This document shows, in pieces, positions 9,953 to 17,934 of a stretch of DNA of 24,356 bases (position 1 is the first letter of the stretch; each line of letters begins with the position of its first letter). The notes beneath the pieces were generated by a model. It searched no databases. It was not told where the DNA came from and was given only the letters and a program-made list of their open reading frames with translations. Source of the DNA: Candidatus Zixiibacteriota bacterium (GTDB lineage Bacteria; Zixibacteria; MSB-5A5; SM23-73-2); contig JAUWYR010000039.1 in NCBI GenBank assembly GCA_030615745.1, forward strand, positions 1 through 24,356, in the 5' to 3' direction. The position numbers and the translations under genes were made by a program.

Positions 9953-10672
9953 TTAGACTTTCTTTAAAAGCTCAAGCATCTCTTTCACCGCTTTTTCGAA
10001 CCCGACTAAAACAGCCCTGGCAACAATAGCATGACCGATAGATACCTCTTCTATCTGCTCAATTGTTGTGATTCCTGTGATGTTTTGATAATTCAGTCCA
10101 TGCCCCGCATTCACCCCTAAACCAAAATCTCTGGCAAGCTTTGCCATCTTCCTTAAATTTTCCAACTCAGAGAATCTTTTTTTCTCTTCTTCTGCCTCAG
10201 CGTATGAGTCAGTGTTCAGCTCCACAAAATCTGTTTTGAGCTCAGATGATTTTTTCACTGAATCCGAATCAGGGTTGATAAACAAACTTATTTTGATTTT
10301 TTCTTCCCTCAACTTGGTTATAGTATCTGAAAGAAGGTCGAAATTTTTAAAAACATCCAATCCGCCTTCAGTTGTTATTTCCTCGGGTTTTTCCGGAACC
10401 AAGGTAACCAAATTCGGTTTATACTTTTTTGCTAAGGATACCATCTGTTGGTTTGCTGCCATCTCCAGGTTCAGGGGTTTTTTAATAAATTTTTTTAAAA
10501 GCTCTAAATCATTCTCCTTGATATGTCTTCTATCCCCTCTGAGATGAACTGTGATCCCATCTGCTCCAGCTATTATAGCCATCTGGGCAGCCTCTTTTGG
10601 ATCAGGATATAATGCCAATCTTGCCTCCCTTAGGGTTGCAACATGGTCAACATTTACACTTAATCTTATCAT
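9953..10672 (-). CDS. pdxJ: Pyridoxine 5'-phosphate synthase PdxJ
   Basis: This 239-residue TIM-barrel enzyme joins 1-deoxy-xylulose 5-phosphate with 3-amino-2-oxopropyl phosphate to make pyridoxine 5'-phosphate, the last ring-forming step of the DXP-dependent vitamin B6 route. The family signatures are clear: RLSVNVDHVATLREAR at the start, GADGITVHLRGDRRHI, NLEMA, TLVPEKPEE, VELNTD and GVNAGHGLNYQN. I chose the ATG at 10672, four bases after GGAGG, over a GTG one codon earlier that would be too close. It is the last gene of a tight minus-strand run, 12 bases after a lipoprotein gene, with no functional link apparent between the two. Confidence 0.96.
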   Translation of the reverse strand: MIRLSVNVDHVATLREARLALYPDPKEAAQMAIIAGADGITVHLRGDRRHIKENDLELLKKFIKKPLNLEMAANQQMVSLAKKYKPNLVTLVPEKPEEITTEGGLDVFKNFDLLSDTITKLREEKIKISLFINPDSDSVKKSSELKTDFVELNTDSYAEAEEEKKRFSELENLRKMAKLARDFGLGVNAGHGLNYQNITGITTIEQIEEVSIGHAIVARAVLVGFEKAVKEMLELLKKV

Positions 10673-10684
10673 CACTCCTCCAAA

Positions 10685-11245
10685 TCATAAAGATCTATCA
10701 TACCACCTGACAATCCTCCACCACCCATCCTCAGATTTTCTGAACATAAACTTGGCAAATCCGGTTGCCTCGAGATGCTCAAAGTTATAATCGCCATCAG
10801 TATCCCTCAAAGAGAGATGGAAGCTCACGTTTCTCACCTCCCATTTTTCTCCTGTTACTGTATCAATCTCTACGCTATCAGCTCGCACAATCCAGGTGTC
10901 GAGGCGAATATCGTCAAATACCCGGAACAACCTGTTAGTTCGATAAATATCTCCACCCTTTCCCTCCCTTGGGACCTGAACCCAGACCTCCCCGGTCTGA
11001 GGTAGCTGGTCCTGGTCTTTGTAATAGAAGATAAAATCGTAATCAAGGCAGTTCTCATATACGATGGAGTCACGATATTCATAGGCATATTTGAAATTAT
11101 GCAGAACTGAATCCGGTGAGGCTTGTTGAACTATGGGCTTAAAAGTCCCAGGACCTAACAAAGGTGGGGCAAATGGATTTTCACAGCTATAGAGAATAAA
11201 AAGAAAGAAAACAAAAGCAGTTAAAATTAAACACTTTTTTTTCAT
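10685..11245 (-). CDS. Lipoprotein of unknown function (paralogue of the next gene upstream)
   Basis: The 186-residue precursor has a hydrophobic leader ending in the lipobox LYSC, then ENPFAPP. I see no catalytic motif. Two stretches match the neighbour at 11248-11865 closely in pattern: SVLHNFKYAYEYRD with an adjoining aromatic strand, and the C-terminal ATGFAKFMFRKSEDGWWRI. The size and these features suggest an NTF2/SnoaL-like fold, which is only inference. It starts two bases after the stop of its paralogue, so translation is probably coupled. Confidence 0.75.
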   Translation of the reverse strand: MKKKCLILTAFVFFLFILYSCENPFAPPLLGPGTFKPIVQQASPDSVLHNFKYAYEYRDSIVYENCLDYDFIFYYKDQDQLPQTGEVWVQVPREGKGGDIYRTNRLFRVFDDIRLDTWIVRADSVEIDTVTGEKWEVRNVSFHLSLRDTDGDYNFEHLEATGFAKFMFRKSEDGWWRIVRWYDRSL

Positions 11246-11247
11246 AA

Positions 11248-11865
11248 CTAATACCTGTATTCTGCCTTGAAATCAGCCCAGTTATATCCACCTGAACTTT
11301 TAGGGCGATCCTCCCAGAAATAGATAGACCACCAGTTCAAACCGGTCTCCTTTAGATGAAAAGTTGAAGTCCCTGTAGCTTCAATCGTATCCTGTTTGGG
11401 CTTAAATCTCCAGATGGATAATTTATAATCAATAAATAGAACCTCTGTGGAATCAGTTTGCTCACCTTTGGAAATAGTCTCGAAATTTAGATATAAAGAG
11501 AAATCGATTGAGTCCGGGTATTGTTTGAATATATTAAAAATATTAGCGGTAACTCTTTTTTCCGTGTTCTGGTTCCAATCTGCAAAAAGGTAGTCCTGAT
11601 TAATGTTAGCCGCTTCAATAGAATCCTCAGGCGCAGAAAATACAAAGGTATCGGAAAGGCACAGATTAAAATTTTCTATTATCTTCTCGTTATATGAGTG
11701 CATTAAATTTTCTAAGACTATCTCAGGCTTTGAGGGAGTGCTCCAGGTCCCTACCTGGCCTTTTGGTGGAGGAGACTTTCTTGTTTTGAAAGGATTTTTA
11801 CATCCTGAAAGGATAATTAAAATAAATAGAATCGAAAAAATCTGTAAGTTTCTTCCCTTAAGCAT
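11248..11865 (-). CDS. Lipoprotein of unknown function (tandem paralogue)
   Basis: This 205-residue precursor has the lipobox LSGC followed by KNPF, echoing the CENPF of its neighbour. Shared landmarks are IVLENLMHSYNEK near residue 50 and ATGTSTFHLKETGLNWWSI near the end. The pair therefore looks like a tandem duplication that has diverged strongly. It begins three bases after the stop of the large barrel gene and ends two bases before the next lipoprotein gene. Both may serve that barrel at the cell surface, but this rests on position only. Confidence 0.75.
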   Translation of the reverse strand: MLKGRNLQIFSILFILIILSGCKNPFKTRKSPPPKGQVGTWSTPSKPEIVLENLMHSYNEKIIENFNLCLSDTFVFSAPEDSIEAANINQDYLFADWNQNTEKRVTANIFNIFKQYPDSIDFSLYLNFETISKGEQTDSTEVLFIDYKLSIWRFKPKQDTIEATGTSTFHLKETGLNWWSIYFWEDRPKSSGGYNWADFKAEYRY

Positions 11866-11868
11866 TTT

Positions 11869-13683
11869 CTAAAACATATACTCCAAACTTAAAGATAAAA
11901 AGTCCGCCTCATCTTTTTTTGAATTTTTAGCCTGCTGAAACCTGTGAGTCCAAGAAATTGATATATAGTTTTTTTCTTTAAAAAGATAATTCAAAGAAAT
12001 TGAAAACATATTTCTATAAAACCAATAATCTAACTCTTTTTTAATCTGAGTAAGGTCCCACTCATTTTTTCTCTCATAGGTATACCCTGGAGAAAAAGTT
12101 ATATAGTTTATAAACTTATATATTAGCCCAAAATTAACCCTGTGGGTTTTCCTCTCCCAGGATTTTCTTTGAGTCCATTGATTCCTCCAAAAAAGCTGAC
12201 CATAGTCCTCATATCTGTATACGTAGGCAAATTCAAAGTCTGTCCTTTTGCTAAAAGAGTAGTTTATTTGAGTTGTGGACGAAGCTCTACGCAAGATCTT
12301 GTTTTTTGGCGAATAGGTGTCTGTCTCATAGTCGTAGGTTATGTAATTAGCCTGAATAGAATAGGTTTGGGACAGTTTTGTTTTTTTGTTGGGTCTGAAA
12401 GTTAAAATAGGGGAGAGAATATAGGTCTCATTATAATTGTTGTTAGCTGAAAGCTTTTCTGAGATATAAATTTGATGAAAATTTTTAAACCCCAATCTAA
12501 CCCTTAAATCAAAAGATGGATTGAAAAGATGGAGATACTCTGTATGCCCGAACTTTGTCAGAATATCACGGTCGCTGAAATTAGCAGACCCCTTAGGTGT
12601 GAAAAAAGAGATAACACCAAAAGAGCCAGAAAGATATAACGAATCAGAACTGGTTAACTTCATCTTCAGCTCAAAATTTATCTCACCTGATTCCATCTTT
12701 TGATTTTTATTTATATCTCCATAATCCTCACAGCCCTTCTGGTATTCATACATAGTTTGCAAAAAGAATCTTTTTAAAAATTCTTTTCCAAAATTAAAAT
12801 AAAGATTATGAAAACTTAATATATTATCCTCTATTCTGAAAGGGTCAAAAATTGCGTCTTTTTCCTGGGTATAATGATATTGGCTTTTGGAGAAATCATA
12901 TCCTACTCCTATCTGAAACCCTAAAAAGATTTTTTTGGAAGAGGCGATCTTTAAAATACTCTCAGACCTTTTCTGGGTATTGACCCTTTCCGAAGTATAG
13001 CCTTGATAATATTTGCTCTTTGACCATCCTTTTTCAAAATAGAATCTTAAACTATCAGAAGAACTTAGAACTTTCTCATATTCCAAAATCATTCTTCTTT
13101 TCACCTTAGGAATATTTTTGAATTCATCTGTTTTTTGATCAAAATTAAAAGAAAAAACAGAGCCAAAAAACTCAGGTGTAAAAGAGAGGGTAAAAAGATG
13201 ATTGTATCCCTCATCCGGTCTTCTTTTTCCACCAAACTTTCTCTGAATCCCTTTGAATCCTAAGGATTGAGATAATTTCATTTTAGAAAAAATCTTATAA
13301 TCCGCAAAAACTCCAAATTTTTGCATATATACATCTCTTCCCTCAAGGGAGCTTCCATCATAGGATAAAAAGGCGCCCCAGGATAATCTTCTACTTGATT
13401 TATAAGTCAGTCTCAAATCGACCCCACCATTCTCCTGCCACCTTTTTTTATATGAGCCTTCTTTTGAGCTTTTTATCAGGACAGAGTTAGCCTTGCTTTT
13501 TAATTCCAGCTTTGTTTTGGGGTTAAAAATTTTTGTATATTTAAATCTCTCCTGCCAGGTATAGGTGAGATTGTCCTGGAAAAAATAGAGCTTAAGCTGT
13601 GCTGCCTGTCCATTGGGGACAACTGAGATCATAAAGAAGATTAAACCCCAGACAAATATAGTAAAAATTTTCCTCATAGGCAT
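11869..13683 (-). CDS. Large probable outer-membrane beta-barrel protein, unidentified
   Basis: From the ATG at 13683 the product is about 604 residues: MPMRKIFTIFVWGLIFF starts a signal peptide ending near QAA, then QLKLYFFQDNLTYTWQ. The open frame extends upstream to 13794, but those codons cover dispersed hairpins, so I exclude them; a GGGGG nine bases before 13683 may serve as the ribosome site. The body is an unbroken series of amphipathic, aromatic-rich strands with short charged turns. It ends in LSLSLEYMF, the C-terminal Phe of a barrel. I do not recognise the family. Two lipoprotein genes and pdxJ follow with gaps of 2-12 bases. Confidence 0.7.
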   Translation of the reverse strand: MPMRKIFTIFVWGLIFFMISVVPNGQAAQLKLYFFQDNLTYTWQERFKYTKIFNPKTKLELKSKANSVLIKSSKEGSYKKRWQENGGVDLRLTYKSSRRLSWGAFLSYDGSSLEGRDVYMQKFGVFADYKIFSKMKLSQSLGFKGIQRKFGGKRRPDEGYNHLFTLSFTPEFFGSVFSFNFDQKTDEFKNIPKVKRRMILEYEKVLSSSDSLRFYFEKGWSKSKYYQGYTSERVNTQKRSESILKIASSKKIFLGFQIGVGYDFSKSQYHYTQEKDAIFDPFRIEDNILSFHNLYFNFGKEFLKRFFLQTMYEYQKGCEDYGDINKNQKMESGEINFELKMKLTSSDSLYLSGSFGVISFFTPKGSANFSDRDILTKFGHTEYLHLFNPSFDLRVRLGFKNFHQIYISEKLSANNNYNETYILSPILTFRPNKKTKLSQTYSIQANYITYDYETDTYSPKNKILRRASSTTQINYSFSKRTDFEFAYVYRYEDYGQLFWRNQWTQRKSWERKTHRVNFGLIYKFINYITFSPGYTYERKNEWDLTQIKKELDYWFYRNMFSISLNYLFKEKNYISISWTHRFQQAKNSKKDEADFLSLSLEYMF

Positions 13684-13781
13684 TTCAGCAAACCCCCATA
13701 GGAGAGCCTTTATGGCTCTCATTCTGTTCATCGGAGGGATAAACCCTCCGCTACGCGGAAAATCATTTTGATAAATCGCAT

Positions 13782-13807
13782 ACTGGAGTGTCAAGCTTTA
13801 GCTTGAC
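13782..13807 (+). repeat. Dispersed CTGGAGTGT palindrome
   Basis: CTGGAGTGT runs into TCAAGCTTTAGCTTGA, an inverted repeat. It is the same family as 9880-9907 and lies in a spacer packed with hairpins (13684-13880), including GAGAGCC/GGCTCTC near 13712 and GGAGGG/CCCTCC near 13735. Confidence 0.65.
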
Positions 13808-13818
13808 TTTTATTTTCT

Positions 13819-13879
13819 GGTAGCCGCCCATATGGGCGTAAATTGTTATCTTCGTCCCGCTTTTAGCGGGACGCCTACC
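13819..13879. repeat. GTAG...CTAC double-hairpin element
   Basis: GGTAG opens and CCTACC closes an element that holds two stem-loops: CGCCC/GGGCG and GTCCCGC/GCGGGAC, joined by about 15 bases. It begins one base after the rsmA stop codon (minus strand). Sister elements lie at 18010-18061 and 22809-22868. Confidence 0.75.
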
Positions 13880-13880
13880 A

Positions 13881-14699
13881 TCATTTCAATATTTCGGACA
13901 GACTCTTTGGAAAATTCCTTTTTACTCCCAACTCCGCAAATTCTTTTAAACTCAAAGATTCAGCTCTTCTTTTCGGATCTATTTTTGCCTTTTGTAAGGC
14001 AGAAAGAACAACAGATTTTTCCAATCCTAAATTCAAAGATAAAGAATTCAATATAGTCTTCCTTCGCTGGGCAAAGGAGGCTTTGACTATTTTAAAGAAA
14101 AACTCCTCATCTTCTAATTCAACCTTCGGCTTTTTCAAAAAAACTATCTTTATAACTTTTGAGAAAACCTTTGGAGCGGGGAAAAAAGAGGTCGGTTTTA
14201 ACCTGTATAACATCTTCACATCCGAATAAAGTTGAACTGCCAAAGACAAAGATGACCAATCCTTTGAGCCCGGCTCAGCACAGATTCTTTGTGCTACTTC
14301 TTTTTGAACCATAAGAACACATAGCTCAATTAACTCTTTTTTCCCCAAAAGTAAAGATAAAACCGGGCTGGTGATCTTATAGGGAAGATTTCCAACGATC
14401 TTTATTTTATCATCTTTTGAGCCGAATTTATCCAGATCGATTTTTAAAAAATCCTTGTTTATAATAATTAAATTTTTGTTCTCTTTAAATTTATCCTTAA
14501 GGTATTCGCATAGATTTTTGTCGATCTCAACACCAATTACCCTTTTTGATAATTTAACAAGATGTCTGGTCAAAGCACCTTTTCCAGGTCCGATCTCCAG
14601 AACCTTTTCATCTTTTTTTAAATCCAAAGCATCAACAATCCTTTTTGCCGCATAATCATTTATCAAAAAGTGCTGGGACAAACTCTTTTTAGGCTTCAT
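13881..14699 (-). CDS. rsmA: 16S rRNA dimethyladenosine transferase RsmA (KsgA)
   Basis: This 272-residue SAM-dependent enzyme dimethylates the two adjacent adenines in the 3' terminal helix of 16S rRNA, a late step of small-subunit assembly. Visible family motifs are KKSLSQHFLIN at the start, the SAM loop VLEIGPGKGALTRHL, GVEID, and the catalytic NLPYKITSPVL. The C-terminal part (SFAQRRKTILNSL) is the usual helical domain. A ribosome-like AGGTGAT precedes the ATG. tatD lies 55 bases upstream, a common pairing, and a double-hairpin element abuts the stop codon. Confidence 0.95.
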   Translation of the reverse strand: MKPKKSLSQHFLINDYAAKRIVDALDLKKDEKVLEIGPGKGALTRHLVKLSKRVIGVEIDKNLCEYLKDKFKENKNLIIINKDFLKIDLDKFGSKDDKIKIVGNLPYKITSPVLSLLLGKKELIELCVLMVQKEVAQRICAEPGSKDWSSLSLAVQLYSDVKMLYRLKPTSFFPAPKVFSKVIKIVFLKKPKVELEDEEFFFKIVKASFAQRRKTILNSLSLNLGLEKSVVLSALQKAKIDPKRRAESLSLKEFAELGVKRNFPKSLSEILK

Positions 14700-14733
14700 C
14701 CTATCACCTAAAATTTAGCAAACATCTTAATTC

Positions 14734-14768
14734 TTCCCTATCACCTACCACCTATTACCTATTACCTA
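14734..14768 (-). repeat. Five tandem heptamers TAGGTAA-type
   Basis: On the minus strand the array reads TAGGTAA, TAGGTAA, TAGGTGG, TAGGTGA, TAGGGAA without a break. It overlaps the tatD stop codon, supplying its last codons, and a sixth partial unit (TAGGTGATAGG) lies just before the rsmA start. Confidence 0.85.
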
Positions 14769-15558
14769 ACCCGAACAAATTGAACGCATTTTTCTCAGTG
14801 ATTTCTTCTACTTCTTGGAAACTTGAATCAGAAAAAATCTCTGAGAGTTTTTCTACTACAAATCTTACATAGGATGGTTTGTTCCTTTTTCCCCTGAAAG
14901 GGGCTGGTGAAAGATAAGGGCAGTCTGTTTCTGTTAAGATAAAATCTATTGGGGTATTTTTTGCAATATCTTTTGCTTTTGATTTAGGGTAGGTCAAAGT
15001 TCCGTTGAAGGATAGATAAAATCCTAAAGAAAGACCAAAATTTGCTTGCTTTTGGTTACCTGAGAAGCAGTGCAAAACCCCGCCAATTTTTTGCACATCG
15101 TTTTTTTTCAGAATGTTTAAAGCATCATCATATGCATTTCTTATCTCTTGATGTCTCTTGACCTTCGGCATACGCATATGCACAACAATCGGGAGATTAA
15201 GCTTTTTTGCAAGATCTATTTGCTTTTCAAAAGCTTCTATCTGAATTTTTTTAGGAGATAGATTCCTGTAAAAATCCAGCCCGATCTCCCCTATTGCAAC
15301 GACTTTTTCGTTTTGAGCTAAAATCTCAAGATTTTTTAAAACACCATCATCCAGAGTTTTTGCATCGTGAGGATGAACCCCAACAGTGGCGTAAACAAAG
15401 GGATACTTTTTGGCAAGCTCCAGAGATTTTCTGCTGGACTTCAAATCCACCCCTATATTTATAATCCTTTTCACCCCGGAAGCTTTCGCCTCAAAAATTA
15501 TCTTTTCCCTGTCAGGGTCAAACTGGGAAAAATCCAAGTGTGCGTGAGTGTCGATCAT
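14755..15558 (-). CDS. tatD: TatD-family metal-dependent hydrolase with an in-frame repeat insertion
   Basis: This 267-residue TIM-barrel protein belongs to the TatD/YcfH DNase family. Metal ligands are visible: THAHLDF (His5, His7), GEIGLDF (Glu91), PIVVH (His127), HCFSG (His163) and ETDCPYL (Asp212). PAPFRGKRNKP is also typical. In this family His127 is followed as H-x-R-[DN]-A; here HMR is separated from RNAYDDAL by 11 extra residues (129-139) that come from the palindromic repeat at 15142-15174. Without them the protein is 256 residues, the family norm. A TATAAT-like box at 15585-15580 (minus) may drive the tatD-rsmA run. Whether the insertion permits activity is unknown. Confidence 0.93.
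   Translation of the reverse strand: MIDTHAHLDFSQFDPDREKIIFEAKASGVKRIINIGVDLKSSRKSLELAKKYPFVYATVGVHPHDAKTLDDGVLKNLEILAQNEKVVAIGEIGLDFYRNLSPKKIQIEAFEKQIDLAKKLNLPIVVHMRMPKVKRHQEIRNAYDDALNILKKNDVQKIGGVLHCFSGNQKQANFGLSLGFYLSFNGTLTYPKSKAKDIAKNTPIDFILTETDCPYLSPAPFRGKRNKPSYVRFVVEKLSEIFSDSSFQEVEEITEKNAFNLFGLGNR
15142..15174 (-). repeat. In-frame palindromic repeat inside tatD
   Basis: The 33-base insertion contains TCTCTTGATG, TCTCTTGA, CCTTCGG and CATACGCAT (plus-strand reading); exact ends are ambiguous by a few bases. Twenty-five bases match the porin copy exactly. It adds 11 codons and keeps the frame. Confidence 0.8.
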
Positions 15559-15700
15559 GGGGAAAATTTAGGGATATAGATTATATTCATATTTAGACAT
15601 TAAGTATTAGCGACATTGCAACAGAAGAAGCAATTTCATGAGAGGGAAGTGAGATAGACTATTACATATATGCCTTGTTAAAGGAGCTGTTAGTTGACTA

Positions 15701-16285
15701 TCACAATACTTCTCCATAATCTACCTCAATTCCATCGTCAATCTTTCTATAATAGATAATTTTGATGTCTATATGCTCTGGTAATGCAGCTTTAGCCTCA
15801 TAGGTGTAGGGCTTTATAGACACTGGAACATCCCCTATATATCCATCAATTCCTTTTGACTCTTCATCCTGCTCAGATAAGCGGTAATTAGTTCCTTTTT
15901 TCTCAGCGCCTTTCTTTAGTATTGCTTCCTGAAACCTCAATCCCATAAAGGTTTTCACAATCACTAAATCTCTTACCCATTGCTCAACTACGGTTTGGTC
16001 AATTTTATCTATTGCGTTCTTTAAATTTTTCAACATTTGCAGTATCTTTTCTGTTGCGTTTCTGATCGCATCAGGTTTTTGTTCCAAATACCATCTTTCC
16101 CATTCAGATAAGGACTTCCCTGTGAATTGTTGAATAAGCTCGCTCATTTGACCAACAACTTTTGGTCGTGTCCCTTGTGCGTATTGATTTGCTAAATTGA
16201 CCAATGGAGCCACATACTTGGGAAACTCAGGCGTTTCTATGTCCAAATATCTCCGGATTTCTTCATTGCTGATTTTCACTTTCAT
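15701..16285 (-). CDS. Type II restriction endonuclease, MjaI family
   Basis: This ~194-residue protein matches what I recall of the MjaI restriction endonuclease family: ETPEFPKYVAPLVNLANQ, GTRPKVVGQMSELI, and the probable nuclease core EESKGIDGYIGDVPVSIKP, a PD-(D/E)xK-like arrangement with Asp, a following hydrophobic strand and Lys. MjaI itself cuts CTAG; the specificity here is inferred from the family only. I chose the ATG at 16285; a TTG at 16297 overlapping the methyltransferase stop (TTGA) is possible. The cognate methyltransferase gene lies directly upstream on the same strand. If that gene is truly broken, an active endonuclease would be dangerous to the cell. Confidence 0.75.
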   Translation of the reverse strand: MKVKISNEEIRRYLDIETPEFPKYVAPLVNLANQYAQGTRPKVVGQMSELIQQFTGKSLSEWERWYLEQKPDAIRNATEKILQMLKNLKNAIDKIDQTVVEQWVRDLVIVKTFMGLRFQEAILKKGAEKKGTNYRLSEQDEESKGIDGYIGDVPVSIKPYTYEAKAALPEHIDIKIIYYRKIDDGIEVDYGEVL

Positions 16286-16293
16286 CTTATATC

Positions 16294-17625
16294 TCAATCA
16301 ACTATTTGTTTTTGTAAACTTAAAAACTTTGACTTATATTTGTAATCAAATGCACTGTCCACGTCAACCAAACCATTTTTAACCAAATGGGCGTTTAAAA
16401 AGGTCTTGTTCCGCAAATAAAGATAGCAAAGTAGGTTGTTTTTCTCATCATATTTTATATTGTCAAACCTCAGAAATACTTTTTGACCACGGGTTTTTTC
16501 TCTTAAAAATTGAATAGCCTCTCCGTTTTTCTCTGGTAGCTCTTTTACTCCTAATAATCTAATTTTTAAACCATTATTTAAGACTAATATTTCAGGGTTA
16601 ATTATCTCTTTCACAGTATAGTATGTTTCCCTCTCGGAATGAGAATTGTCTATCTTTGAACCAAATCTCAATTTTTTTTGGTCAACTTTTTTATCAAACT
16701 TTATCGGATCTTTGAAAATATATGGCAATTTTTTAATCTCTTCTTTAAAGTCTATTTTGGCATCTTTTTGTTTGATTATCTCAAAATCCGAAGGACTCTT
16801 CGAGTCTCTTGATCGATACCGACTTGCATCTTGAAAAATAGTGTTTTGTTTTAATCCTAATTTTTCCTTTATAACTGGCAAAAATTTTTCTGATATTTCA
16901 TACCCAATAGAGTTTCTTTTTAGGTTTTTAGCTGCCAGAGATGTTGTTCCACTTCCTAAGAAAGGATCAAGAATAGTATCACCAACAAAACTAAACATCT
17001 TGATAAGTCGCCTTGGTAATTCCTCGGGAAACATTGCTAAATGCTTATCCTGTTTTTCACCGGGAAAATTCCAGTGCCCTGTAAAATATTGATTCTATTC
17101 TTTCTGGGTTAATTTTGACTGCTCTTTAATTTTTCTACTCACCTTTGGAGGATTTCCATATTTCTTAAAGATTAAAATGAACTCATAATCTAATTTAAGA
17201 ATCCCACTTCTTGGATAAGGGAAAGAACCCATAACTGTTGCACCGCCAGTAGTATGACAAGTAGTGACCTTTTGCCAGATAATGGCACCCATATAATCAA
17301 ACCTCACACTTTCACAAAACTTGATTATCTCTGTTCTTATTGGGATAATCTTATATCTTCCATAATAGACAGAACGAGCGAACTGGTCGCCAATGTTAAT
17401 ACATAAACGACAACCCTTATGTAAGACCCTGTGGCATTCATTCCAGACTGAGTTGAGATTGTTGATATACTCTTCATAAGTATCATTGAAACCTATCTGC
17501 TTTCCACCTCCATAGTCTTTTAGTTGCCAATAAGGTGGGGAAGTAATGATAAGATGAACGGATTCACTTGAGATTTCTCTCATCCATCTTGAATCACCGA
17601 TAATTATTTTATGTTTTGTTTTCAT
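16294..17625 (-). pseudogene. Beta-class DNA methyltransferase with in-frame TAG and C-terminal SNase-like domain
   Basis: Two fragments in the same frame make one 443-codon gene. The N-terminal part (~1-176) has the catalytic TSPPYWQ near residue 29 and IGFNDTYEEY; the C-terminal part has the SAM motif DPFLGSGTTS near 220. Catalytic before SAM motif is beta-class order, as in N4-cytosine enzymes such as M.MjaI. Codon 177 is TAG (17097-17095), within GAA-TAG-AAT-CAA-TAT-TTT; homologues have Trp here (EWNQYF-TGHWNFPGE), so a single TGG-to-TAG change explains it. Residues ~334-443 resemble a staphylococcal nuclease fold (IRLLGVKELPEKNGEA, FLNAHLVKNGLVDV), but the second catalytic Arg is not seen. 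Residues ~268-279 come from the palindromic repeat. It could be a pseudogene, a read-through gene, or a sequencing error. Confidence 0.8.
16788..16826 (-). repeat. Diverged palindromic repeat inside the methyltransferase gene
   Basis: The segment contains GACTC-TTC-GAGTC followed by TCTTGATCGATACC (plus-strand reading), parallel to GACC-TTC-GGTC then TCTTGATGCATACG in the porin copy. It encodes SRYRSRDSKSP, very like SRDRRSRD in the porin. Boundaries are uncertain. Confidence 0.55.
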
Positions 17626-17840
17626 CTTATACACTTTAAAGGATTTGGGTTATTGAAAGCCTCGATTTTGCTTAACTTGTTCATATTCGAACTCGGTTCG
17701 ACTTCTTTTTATGTCCTCCAATTCTCGAAATATCCCCTATAATAAACTCCAATTTTTTTCAAGATAAACAGAAAAAAATAAAAATCAATATTTTTTATTA
17801 TTTGGTAACCCCCGCACTTTGCGGAATCCCTACAAATCTT

Positions 17841-17894
17841 CTGGAGTGTAGAGCCCCCCGCAAAAGGCGGGGGATCTACGACTTTAGCTTTACT
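17841..17894 (+). repeat. Composite repeat: GTAG hairpin nested in a CTGGAGTGT palindrome
   Basis: CTGGAGTGT is followed by GTAGA-GCCCCCCGC-AAAA-GGCGGGGGA-TCTAC and then ACTTTAGCTTTAC. The outer parts match the elements at 9880-9907 and 13782-13807, while the inner GTAG...CTAC hairpin interrupts them, so one element seems to have entered another. Confidence 0.6.
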
Positions 17895-17934
17895 AAAAAG
17901 ACTTATTTTGACAAACCGAAAGGTTTATCGTCAA

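Noticed and set aside
13684-13794. N-terminal extension of the large barrel protein up to 13794
   Set aside because: It reads through hairpins and repeats and precedes a proper signal peptide; the start near 13683 fits better.
17095-17634. Reading the methyltransferase as two separate natural genes, as in split methylases
   Set aside because: The two parts are in the same frame with a single TAG at a conserved Trp and no ribosome site before the second part, so one broken or read-through gene is simpler.
17622-17681. A 19-codon frame on the minus strand ending in TGA that overlaps the methyltransferase ATG
   Set aside because: No ribosome site and too short to judge; it could be a leader peptide but nothing supports this beyond the overlap.
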